From Eubacteriales Family XIII. Incertae Sedis bacterium (GTDB taxonomy: Bacteria; Bacillota; Clostridia; Peptostreptococcales; Anaerovoracaceae), in the NCBI GenBank assembly GCA_031278255.1, contig JAITKU010000221.1:1-6095 (forward strand): DNA of 6,095 bases, in the 5' to 3' direction. The notes under the pieces are model-generated. The model was given only the letters and a program-made list of their open reading frames with translations. It had not been told where the DNA came from and made no database searches. Every line of letters begins with the position of its first letter. Within the stretch, counting starts at the first letter, position 1. Below are positions 1 to 5,393 of this stretch, one piece after another. Position numbers and translations under genes: made by a program.

Positions 1-6
1 ACGCCT

Positions 7-51
7 ATGTTTTGAGGGGCGGCGGGCAAAGCCCTTGTCCCCTCAAAACAT
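7..51. repeat. 13-bp perfect inverted repeat (long hairpin)
   Basis: The arms ATGTTTTGAGGGG (7-19) and CCCCTCAAAACAT (39-51) are exact reverse complements. The 19-base interior contains a second stem, GGGC-AAA-GCCC (24-34). It lies beyond the stop of the minus-strand export operon, so it would form in the 3' end of that transcript. Neither side has a U-run, so it is not a classical intrinsic terminator, though it could protect the RNA 3' end. The style (palindrome with a G/C core, next to other palindromes) resembles dispersed intergenic repeats. Only one copy is in the window, so this is inference. Confidence 0.85.
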
Positions 52-52
52 C

Positions 53-112
53 CGTTCAACAATTGAAGTGCGCCTTTGGCGCTTCAATTTTGGACGGAGC
101 CAAAATTGAACG
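53..112. repeat. Nested palindromic element with two mutually exclusive hairpins
   Basis: The segment is bounded by the inverted pair CGTTCAA (53-59) and TTGAACG (106-112). Inside are two hairpins. The first pairs 61-74 with 78-89, has a TTT loop and a 2-base bulge, and ends AATTGAAG...CTTCAATT. The second has perfect 11-bp arms TTCAATTTTGG (83-93) and CCAAAATTGAA (100-110) with a 6-base loop. They share bases 83-89, so only one can form fully at a time. No U-tract follows either stem on either strand. A role as 3' processing signal, weak terminator or palindromic mobile repeat is possible; the sequence does not decide between these. Confidence 0.8.
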
Positions 113-157
113 ACGCCGCTCAAGATTCTGTATTTTTCTCCGCGTCCTTAACGGATT

Positions 158-1231
158 TCACGCGCGCAAATCCACGCGGCTGCCGTCCTCGATCGCGTCG
201 TCCGGCGATACGATCACACGCTCGCCCTCTTCCAGATTCGCGCGAATCTCGTAGAAATCCTTGCCCTTGCGCCCGAGTTCGACCGGTCTGAGCGAGGCGC
301 GGCCCTCTTGCACCGTGTAGACAAAATCCGCTCCGTTCAGAGAGAATACGGCCTTTCGCGGCACGGCGATCACGTCCTCTCCCTCGTCGGTCACGATCTC
401 GAGTTTCACGTCACCGCCCAGTATGAAGCCATCCCAAGCATTCGCGGAAATCTCCGCGTCCACGCGCTTTTGCACGATACCCAGTTCCGATATTTCCTCG
501 TTCACCTTGGGCGAAAGCTTCTCCACCCTACAGGTGACGTCGGGCCGATCCGTCAGAATGACGCGGTCGCCCGCGCGGACTTTCACGGCGTCGTCCGCGA
601 ACAGACTTACGCGAATGTACAGATCGTTCATATCGGATATCTCCACGAGGGGCGTGCCCATAACGGCCGTATCGCCCTCCGAAACGAAGCGCTCCGTCAC
701 AACGCCGCTGCGCGGGGCCTCCACGCGGTTTTCCGGCGCGTTCTCCCGCACACTCCGTATCGTGTACCGCAGGGCTTGCAGTTGCGCGGAAAGCTCTTTC
801 TCCAGCGTTTCCGCCGTGTCGTACTCGTTGCGGCTTACGGCGCCGTTTTCGTACAGGGTCCAAAGCCGGCTCACGTTTTGCCGCGCCTGCGCCGCCTGCG
901 CTTCAAGGCCCGCCGCCTGCGCTTCGAGGCTCTTCACGTCCGAATCGCCCGTGGCGATGTCCGTGATCATAAGCGTCGCTCCGGCTTCCACGAGGTCGCC
1001 GGTTTCGCAGAGTACGGAACGGATATCGTAATTGCTCTTCGCGAGAACCACGCTCACGCGGCGCGAGGTGACGACGCCCGTTTCCTCTATCGTTTCCGTG
1101 ACCGTGCCGCGGCTCGCCGCGACCGTATCCGCCGGGATCGCGCCGGAACGCATCAGAGCGTATGCGCAGGCGGCGGACGCCGCGATCAGCACAGCCGCGA
1201 TCAGGATGATTTTCTTCTTCTTGCCTTTCAT
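158..1231 (-). CDS. HlyD/MacA-type membrane fusion (periplasmic adaptor) subunit of an ABC exporter
   Basis: This adaptor links the ABC permease to the cell exterior or envelope. From ATG at 1231 it has 357 residues. A lysine-rich start (KGKKKK) and one hydrophobic segment (about 8-27) form an uncleaved signal anchor. The first half of a lipoyl-like barrel follows (about 40-95), then an alpha-hairpin/coiled coil (about 97-165, SLEAQAAGLEAQAAQARQ onward). The second barrel half (about 168-200) has the family-typical VEAPRSGVVTERFVSEGD. Beta-barrel and membrane-proximal domains run to the end (VIAVPRKAVF, about 287-296; GLRP-like ASLRPVELG). The start at 1231 is preferred over the in-frame ATG at 1243 because GGAGG (1237-1241) lies 5 bases before it, whereas the upstream ATG has no ribosome binding site. 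It is last in the operon, 37 bases after the permease. Substrate is unknown; family assignment is firm. Confidence 0.92.
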   Translation of the reverse strand: MKGKKKKIILIAAVLIAASAACAYALMRSGAIPADTVAASRGTVTETIEETGVVTSRRVSVVLAKSNYDIRSVLCETGDLVEAGATLMITDIATGDSDVKSLEAQAAGLEAQAAQARQNVSRLWTLYENGAVSRNEYDTAETLEKELSAQLQALRYTIRSVRENAPENRVEAPRSGVVTERFVSEGDTAVMGTPLVEISDMNDLYIRVSLFADDAVKVRAGDRVILTDRPDVTCRVEKLSPKVNEEISELGIVQKRVDAEISANAWDGFILGGDVKLEIVTDEGEDVIAVPRKAVFSLNGADFVYTVQEGRASLRPVELGRKGKDFYEIRANLEEGERVIVSPDDAIEDGSRVDLRA

Positions 1232-1236
1232 ACTCG

Positions 1237-1241
1237 CCTCC
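1237..1241 (-). promoter_or_regulatory. Ribosome binding site of the adaptor gene
   Basis: On the minus strand GGAGG is followed by the 5-base spacer CGAGT and then ATG at 1231. It overlaps the alternative ATG at 1243, which ranks that codon as upstream sequence rather than the start. Confidence 0.75.
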
Positions 1242-1268
1242 ATCGGCGGTCTGCCGCCCGACGCCCTC

Positions 1269-3632
1269 TCAGGCCCTGTTCTTGAGTGTTGCCATAAAAT
1301 CCATTTTTTGTATCTTTCTGTATGTTGCGATCTGTGCCGACACGATGAAGAATACGGTCAGCAGCATGGCCTGCAGATAGTGCGCGGGGCTTGCCCGCAG
1401 CTGCATGGTGTATTGCTCCGTGCTGAATATCTCCGAACTGTAACGCAGAAACAGATTGGCCAAGGGAATACCCGCGACGATGCCCGCCGCGGAGATCACG
1501 TTGTTCTCCTTGAGCAGAAGCCGGAAGATGTCCCCCGCGGAGCAGCCCAGCACGCGCAGGGACGAAAATTCCCGTTCCCGCTCCCCGATACTGATGATGG
1601 TGGCGTTGTACACGATGGCAAAGCCCAGAACGCCGCTCAGGAGTACCATGCAGAGTATAAAGACGTTGATCATCTGCGTATATTCCAAAAAGGTCTCCTT
1701 TGTGACGGCGAGCGAGTACACGGACGCGACCGCCGGCAGGTCCGAAAGCTTGCTTTCGGCGTGTGGATCCAAGGCGTTCATGAAGAAGCCCGTGACGGCG
1801 CCGGGCACCGAATATTGCTTCGCCAGAAGCTCCTTGTCCATATAGCCGTTGACGCCCACGGCCTGATAAACGATACCGCGCACCTCCGTCCACCGGTCCT
1901 CCCTGCCCGCGAGAAAGGCGTGCAGCTTGACGCTGTCGCCCACGCCGACGCGCAGCTTTTTCGCCGCGTAATCGCTGAGCAGTATCCCCTCCTCGGGCAG
2001 AGCGATCGCCTTGCCCTCCCGGTTTTTGAAATTGTAAAACACGGTATCCCGCGCGAGGCCGATGATCGAGAGGGATATCTCCCGCGGTCCCGCGGACAGC
2101 ACAAAGGGATACTCCAGCTTCCCCTCCAGCGCGTCCACATCGTCCACGATGCCCGATATTTCGGAAAGCGCGCGTTCCGAAACGGGCCGCTTGAACGAAA
2201 CGTTGTAATCCATCGGCTGAAATTCCGCGAGACCCTCACCCATCATATCCGACATCATGGAGGGCATACATACGACGAACACCAACATACCGTAGGTGAG
2301 AAGCATCCCCAGCAACACGAACGCGGTCCGCTTTTTGTTGCGAAATACATTCTTCATCGCCGTCTTGTCGCTGAAAGAGAGCCGCCTCCAAAGGAAGCGA
2401 ATCCGTTCGAGCAGAATCCGCTTGCCGGGCTTCGGGGATTCCGTGATCATGGATTCCGCCGGGGAAACGCGCACGGCGCCGCGCGTGCCGGGCAGGGCGG
2501 CGGCAACGCAGAATAGGCAGGCCAACAGCATGGATATCAACGCGTATCGGTAATCGACGATCTGCGATACCCCGGGCAGATAATAGAATTCCATGTAATA
2601 GTTCGTCAGGGCGTCCGCCATGTTCATGCCGGCGAGGGTCCCCACGCCGCCGCCGACCGAGGCCACCGCCAGCGCGTATTTCATATAGTAGAGGACCACC
2701 TGCGCCGAGGAGTAGCCGAGTCCTTTCAAGATACCGATGGAGCGCAGGTCGCGCTTCACCATGCGACCGAGCATCATGGCCAGAATCAGCGCGGCGATGA
2801 AGAGGAAGAGGACGGGCAGGGCGGCGGCTACGGTATTCAACTGATTGATCTCCTCGGATATCATGGCGTGACTGAGTTGATTCTCCCGCTTCACGACGCC
2901 TTGCGAGCCGTAGCCCGCGAGCGCTTTCTCGATCCGCTCCGCAAGCGCGTCGCGCGCGGTCGCGCCGAGGCCCTCTTCCTCCGCGATCTGTATGTCGTTG
3001 TAGCCACCGGGATGGCCCAGAAGCTGCCGACCGAGTTGCGCATCCATATAGACGATCCCGTAGCCCGCCTTGTCGGGCAGGAGGCCCCGATCGGGGTCCG
3101 CGAGGTATATGAATTCCGGGCTTGAAACGATACCCGCCACGGAAAAACTCACGGCGCGGCCCGCGATCTGCAGCGTGATTTCGTCGTCCGGTCCGATGTC
3201 GCGCGCTTTCGCGAACTGCCGTATGACCAGAACCTTGCGGCTGCCCGCTTCGAGGAGCGCGCCCTCTTCGAGGAACAGGCGGTTGATGCCCGCGTCCGGC
3301 CGCATCGCGATCACCTTGACGCGCGCGCGGCTTTCGTCCTTTGCGTCCGTGAGGAAAGGCACATCCTCCGTCACGCGGCCTTCCGCCGCCGCGACGCCGT
3401 CCATGTCCGCGAGGGCACGAAGCTGCTGCGCGCCGATGTCGCTCACGCCGCAGGAGAGATCTGCGAAGCCGTACGCGTCGTAATAGTGTTCCATCGCCCG
3501 CTTGAGGTCAACCGCGGAAACGTTCATGGTCGTGTAGAAGATCAGCCCGATCGCCAGCACCGCGCTCACGGCTATGAATTGGCCTCTTGTTTCTCTGATC
3601 ATGCCGAGCAGGAGTTTGTCGATTGCTTTCAT
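1269..3632 (-). CDS. ABC transporter permease with duplicated FtsX/MacB-type modules
   Basis: This integral membrane subunit of the exporter has 787 residues, about twice the size of a single MacB-type module. Eight membrane segments can be read as two similar sets of four: about 18-40, 266-288, 313-338 and 362-382, then 436-458, 653-680, 710-730 and 751-773. Each set has a large extracytoplasmic domain after its first helix (about 41-265 and 459-652). The cytoplasmic coupling regions carry the FtsX-family signatures LRSIGILKGLGYSSAQV (296-312) and FSSLRVLGCSAGDIF (689-703). Such transporters act mechanically on substrates in the outer leaflet or envelope instead of forming a cytoplasmic drug channel. 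The start lies 5 bases after the ATPase stop; its weak AAGGG overlaps that stop, suggesting translational coupling. The substrate cannot be read from sequence. The family call is firm, the helix limits approximate. Confidence 0.93.
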   Translation of the reverse strand: MKAIDKLLLGMIRETRGQFIAVSAVLAIGLIFYTTMNVSAVDLKRAMEHYYDAYGFADLSCGVSDIGAQQLRALADMDGVAAAEGRVTEDVPFLTDAKDESRARVKVIAMRPDAGINRLFLEEGALLEAGSRKVLVIRQFAKARDIGPDDEITLQIAGRAVSFSVAGIVSSPEFIYLADPDRGLLPDKAGYGIVYMDAQLGRQLLGHPGGYNDIQIAEEEGLGATARDALAERIEKALAGYGSQGVVKRENQLSHAMISEEINQLNTVAAALPVLFLFIAALILAMMLGRMVKRDLRSIGILKGLGYSSAQVVLYYMKYALAVASVGGGVGTLAGMNMADALTNYYMEFYYLPGVSQIVDYRYALISMLLACLFCVAAALPGTRGAVRVSPAESMITESPKPGKRILLERIRFLWRRLSFSDKTAMKNVFRNKKRTAFVLLGMLLTYGMLVFVVCMPSMMSDMMGEGLAEFQPMDYNVSFKRPVSERALSEISGIVDDVDALEGKLEYPFVLSAGPREISLSIIGLARDTVFYNFKNREGKAIALPEEGILLSDYAAKKLRVGVGDSVKLHAFLAGREDRWTEVRGIVYQAVGVNGYMDKELLAKQYSVPGAVTGFFMNALDPHAESKLSDLPAVASVYSLAVTKETFLEYTQMINVFILCMVLLSGVLGFAIVYNATIISIGEREREFSSLRVLGCSAGDIFRLLLKENNVISAAGIVAGIPLANLFLRYSSEIFSTEQYTMQLRASPAHYLQAMLLTVFFIVSAQIATYRKIQKMDFMATLKNRA

Positions 3633-3637
3633 GGCCC

Positions 3638-4345
3638 TTACCAGCGGATGTCCCGCGGATCGATCGGCGCCGCGTTCATGCTGTTTTCGATTACCGCGCC
3701 GCTGCGCATACGGATGACGCGATCGCCCATGGCCGCGATATCGGCGTTGTGCGTGATGACCAGAACCGTTATCCCGCGTTCCCGGTTGACTTTCCTCAAG
3801 AGTTCCAAAATGGTGATACCCGTCTTGAAGTCCAGCGCGCCGGTAGGCTCGTCGCAGAGCAGCATTCGCGGATTCTTCGCGACGGCGCGCGCGATGGAAA
3901 CGCGCTGCTGTTCGCCGCCGGAAAGCTGCGAGGGAAAATGATCCGCCCGTTCCCCGAGGCCGACGCTCCGCAGAATCTCATCGATATCCGGCGGGTCCCT
4001 CGATATCTCGACGGCGAGTTCCACATTTTCCCGCGCCGTCAGGTTCGCCATCAGATTGTAGAACTGAAAGACGAAGCCCACGCTGTACCTGCGGTATTCC
4101 GTCATGCGCCGGTCGTCAAAGGCCGTGATCTCCACGCCGTCCACGAAACATCTGCCAAAGGACGGCGAATCCATGCCGCCGAGGATATTCAGCAGCGTAC
4201 TCTTGCCGCTGCCGCTGGGTCCGAGGATCACGACGAACTCACCCGCGCCGATGTCAAAACCGGCGTCCGCGAGGGCGTGTACCGTCACCTCGCCCATCCG
4301 ATAGTCCTTTGAGAGATGTTCCGCTCTGATGATCGTCTGTCCCAT
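3638..4345 (-). CDS. ABC transporter ATP-binding protein, LolD/MacB family
   Basis: This 235-residue cytoplasmic ATPase powers the neighbouring FtsX-type permease. All nucleotide-binding elements are present in order: A-loop Tyr15 (KDYRMGE), Walker A GPSGSGKST (42-50), Q-loop Gln94 in FVFQFYNLM, ABC signature LSGGEQQR (141-148), Walker B MLLCDE (161-166) with catalytic Glu166, D-loop GALD (169-172), and switch His199 in ITHN. The FQFYNL sequence after the Q-loop and the length are typical of the subfamily paired with MacB/LolCE/FtsX-like permeases. AAGG at 4355-4358 sits 9 bases before the ATG and overlaps the regulator's stop, so translation is probably coupled. Nothing is missing, so it should be an active ATPase. 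Confidence 0.96.
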   Translation of the reverse strand: MGQTIIRAEHLSKDYRMGEVTVHALADAGFDIGAGEFVVILGPSGSGKSTLLNILGGMDSPSFGRCFVDGVEITAFDDRRMTEYRRYSVGFVFQFYNLMANLTARENVELAVEISRDPPDIDEILRSVGLGERADHFPSQLSGGEQQRVSIARAVAKNPRMLLCDEPTGALDFKTGITILELLRKVNRERGITVLVITHNADIAAMGDRVIRMRSGAVIENSMNAAPIDPRDIRW

Positions 4346-4357
4346 CGTCCGTAACCT

Positions 4358-5128
4358 TCATTTATACAGCAAACGCCGCAGCGTATCCAAATACCCATCC
4401 AGCCCCTCGAGCAGCGCGTCGTAATGTTCCCTGTAATAAGCCAAAGGCATAGAGGGTGCCACCATCTTTCGCGAATAGCCGGCGAGCGTCCAAAAGAGGA
4501 TATGGATCGCCTTTTCCGTGTCGATGTCCGTGCGGAACAGCGACAGGTCGAGATTCTCCCGCAGGTCGCGCCAAGCCGTTTCGATCCATGTTCCGGTCAA
4601 GGCGTCGATCGCGTTCCGGACCTCGTCGTCCGCTCGCGCGTAGGCGTCCAATATGAATTCAAAGAGCGGGCCGTGCCGCCGCATGATGTCGTATTTGAGT
4701 ACCGTGCCCGCGCGCCAGCGCTTGAAGATGTCCCTTTCGCTCCGGTCGAAGCGCGAGAAAGCCTCGTCTATGACCAAACGCATCGCGTAATCGTAGAGAT
4801 AGAGATACAGCGCCTTTTTGCTGCCGAAGTAATGGAACAGCAAGCCTTTGGATACGCCGGCCTCTTTCACGATGCGGTTGGTATTCGCGTTTTTGTAGCC
4901 GTGCGCCGCAAACTCCGCGACGGCCGCCGCGATGATACGCGCTTTCTTCTCCTCGTCGATCCCGCCCGTTTTGCGCACGCCCGGGCCGCCCCCCGGGGCG
5001 GCCCGGGGCGGTTCTTTCCCGCAGTCGCCGTCGCTCGGGACGCGCTTTTCCCCCGCGCGCATCGAAGCTTCGCAAGGGGGGGGGTACGGCGCGCGGGGCC
5101 GCTCCCTTTCCGCCCGATTGTAAGTCAA
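4358..5128 (-). CDS. TetR/AcrR-family transcriptional regulator with an unusual N-terminal extension
   Basis: This probable repressor of the export operon has 256 residues from a TTG start at 5128. The DNA-binding domain is residues about 58-110: EEKKARIIAAAVAEFAAHGY, then TNRIVKEAGVSKGLLFHYFGSKKALY containing the helix-turn-helix and the family-typical YF(G)SK motif. The remaining helices (about 112-255) form the variable ligand and dimer domain. TTG is chosen because AAAGGAG (5135-5141) lies 6 bases before it and a consensus promoter lies just upstream. Residues 1-50 are odd for the family: low complexity, rich in Pro, Arg, Gly, with Cys19 and Cys36. A normal TetR start would fall near the GTG at 4978 (VRKTGG), giving 206 residues, but that codon has no Shine-Dalgarno site and abuts a strong GC hairpin. 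Autoregulation through the twin palindromes upstream is inferred. Confidence 0.88.
   Translation of the reverse strand: MTYNRAERERPRAPYPPPCEASMRAGEKRVPSDGDCGKEPPRAAPGGGPGVRKTGGIDEEKKARIIAAAVAEFAAHGYKNANTNRIVKEAGVSKGLLFHYFGSKKALYLYLYDYAMRLVIDEAFSRFDRSERDIFKRWRAGTVLKYDIMRRHGPLFEFILDAYARADDEVRNAIDALTGTWIETAWRDLRENLDLSLFRTDIDTEKAIHILFWTLAGYSRKMVAPSMPLAYYREHYDALLEGLDGYLDTLRRLLYK
4980..5007. repeat. Perfect 13-bp all-GC inverted repeat inside the regulator's 5' coding region
   Basis: The arms at 4980-4992 and 4995-5007 are exact reverse complements made only of G and C, separated by two bases (in practice a 12-bp stem with a 4-base or larger loop). In the regulator mRNA this stem lies in the codons for residues about 41-50 and ends two bases before the alternative GTG start at 4976-4978. 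A stem this stable could slow ribosomes or polymerase, hide the GTG, or simply reflect an inserted palindrome. Confidence 0.85.
5076..5084. repeat. Homopolymer tract G9 (C9 in the regulator's coding strand)
   Basis: Nine consecutive G on the plus strand correspond to CCC CCC CCT-type proline codons (residues about 16-18) of the regulator, between the TTG start and the helix-turn-helix. Gain or loss of one base would put the DNA-binding domain out of frame from that start. This is the longest mononucleotide run I see in the window. Confidence 0.8.
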
Positions 5129-5134
5129 AACACA

Positions 5135-5141
5135 CTCCTTT
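5135..5141 (-). promoter_or_regulatory. Ribosome binding site of the regulator gene
   Basis: On the minus strand AAAGGAG precedes the TTG at 5128 by 6 bases (TGTGTT). It is the only good Shine-Dalgarno sequence near the 5' end of this gene and decides the start choice. Confidence 0.8.
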
Positions 5142-5157
5142 CATACAAGCCCACACA

Positions 5158-5174
5158 TTGACCTATCCGGTCAA
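5158..5174. promoter_or_regulatory. Operator copy 1: TTGACC-N5-GGTCAA palindrome at the transcription start
   Basis: The palindrome TTGACC-TATCC-GGTCAA has perfect 6-bp half sites, extending to 7 bp if flanking A5157 and T5175 are counted. It covers the predicted start of the minus-strand operon (about 5173). Its half sites are identical to those of the copy at 5192-5208. Palindromes of 15-20 bp beside the gene for a TetR protein are usual operators of that protein; binding here is inferred. Confidence 0.82.
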
Positions 5175-5187
5175 TTAGGATTATACT
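5158..5187 (+). promoter_or_regulatory. Possible overlapping plus-strand promoter
   Basis: The palindromic operators also present TTGACC on the plus strand (5158-5163), followed after 18 bases by TATACT (5182-5187). Its -10 overlaps the -10 of the minus-strand promoter, so the two could not be occupied together. Transcripts would start near 5194 and reach the formyltransferase gene at 5394. The -10 is imperfect, and a better promoter lies closer to that gene, so use is uncertain. Confidence 0.4.
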
Positions 5188-5208
5188 ATAGTTGACCCGG
5201 CAGGTCAA
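5180..5208 (-). promoter_or_regulatory. Sigma70-type promoter of the tetR-ABC-permease-adaptor operon
   Basis: Read on the minus strand, the -35 box is TTGACC (5208-5203) and the -10 box is a perfect TATAAT (5185-5180), with a 17-base spacer (5202-5186). Transcription should begin near 5173, leaving a leader of about 45 bases before the TTG start at 5128. The -35 box lies inside one operator and the start point inside the other, so a bound dimer would block polymerase at both. Confidence 0.88.
5192..5208. promoter_or_regulatory. Operator copy 2: TTGACC-N5-GGTCAA palindrome over the -35 box
   Basis: TTGACC-CGGCA-GGTCAA has the same half sites and the same 5-base spacing as the copy at 5158-5174, while the spacers differ (CGGCA against TATCC). 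Conserved arms with divergent centres point to selection for dimer binding. Centres are 34 bp apart. Its right arm forms the -35 box of the minus-strand promoter. Confidence 0.82.
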
Positions 5209-5211
5209 TAG

Positions 5212-5249
5212 GAAAATTACCGAAATTGGCTGAAATTGCCGAAATTGCG
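5212..5249. repeat. Four phased GAAATTG-like direct repeats
   Basis: The units GAAAATTACC (5212), GAAATTGGCT (5222), GAAATTGCC (5232) and GAAATTGCG (5241) start 10, 10 and 9 bases apart. The A/T tracts therefore recur once per helical turn, directly upstream of the minus-strand -35 box. Phased AAATT tracts bend DNA and can act like an UP element; they could instead be a binding array for another regulator. No coding function is seen here. Confidence 0.7.
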
Positions 5250-5280
5250 CCGGGCGATCCCGTTTGCATAATAAAAAACA

Positions 5281-5309
5281 TTGACAAGCGCAGAGGGACA
5301 TTTTATGAT
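5281..5309 (+). promoter_or_regulatory. Sigma70-type promoter of the formyltransferase gene
   Basis: A perfect -35 TTGACA (5281-5286) and a -10 TATGAT (5304-5309) are separated by 17 bases, preceded by the A-rich stretch ATAATAAAAAAC (5268-5279), which resembles an UP element. The start should be near 5316, giving a leader of about 78 bases before the ATG at 5394. It has no TTGACC-N5-GGTCAA palindrome, so it looks independent of the TetR circuit. Confidence 0.8.
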
Positions 5310-5337
5310 TAAATCACCCCGCGCAGTGAGCGGAGGA

Positions 5338-5354
5338 ACGCGGCGAGGCCGCGT
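5338..5354 (+). other. Short hairpin in the formyltransferase 5' leader
   Basis: ACGCGGC (5338-5344) and GCCGCGT (5348-5354) form a perfect 7-bp stem with a GAG loop, within the predicted leader and 26 bases before the ribosome binding site. It is not followed by a U-run, so it is not a terminator. No recognised riboswitch fold is apparent. Effect on expression is unknown. Confidence 0.5.
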
Positions 5355-5380
5355 ATTTACGGGGCGGGATCGAATCGAAG

Positions 5381-5386
5381 AAGGAG
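5381..5386 (+). promoter_or_regulatory. Ribosome binding site of the formyltransferase gene
   Basis: AAGGAG lies 7 bases before the ATG at 5394 and fixes that codon as the start. The overlapping ATG at 5398 is in another frame. Confidence 0.85.
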
Positions 5387-5393
5387 AATTTTC

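Noticed and set aside
7..110. Intrinsic terminator for the minus-strand operon
   Set aside because: Strong stems exist but none is followed by a U-run on the minus strand, so a standard rho-independent terminator is not supported.
12..254. Small plus-strand open frame through the hairpin cluster
   Set aside because: It runs through palindromic repeats and into the antisense of the adaptor gene, without a ribosome binding site.
1742..1759. Inverted repeat CCGAAAGC-TT-GCTTTCGG within the permease gene
   Set aside because: Perfect 8-bp arms, but it falls in normal coding sequence with no associated signal; chance is a sufficient explanation.
2159..2182. Inverted repeat TTTCGGAA...TTCCGAAA within the permease gene
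   Set aside because: It encodes the local SERALSE sequence, whose similar codons create the symmetry; no sign of function.
308..2516. Long plus-strand open frames opposite the adaptor and permease genes (308-1285 and 1032-2516)
   Set aside because: The products are rich in His and Arg without recognisable domains, lack ribosome binding sites, and lie antisense to clearly conserved genes; open frames opposite GC-rich genes are expected.
3506..4600. Single GGTCAA half sites inside the permease and regulator genes
   Set aside because: Neither has a TTGACC partner at 5-base spacing, so they are not credible operators.
4659..5156. Alternative minus-strand frame across the regulator's 5' end (165 residues)
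   Set aside because: It is Arg/Gly-rich, has no Shine-Dalgarno before its ATGs and does not encode the helix-turn-helix; kept only as the possible slipped product noted for the C9 tract.
3623..5161. Plus-strand open frames opposite the ATPase and regulator (3623-4312, 4424-5161)
   Set aside because: Antisense shadows of genes with complete motifs; no domain or start signal supports them.
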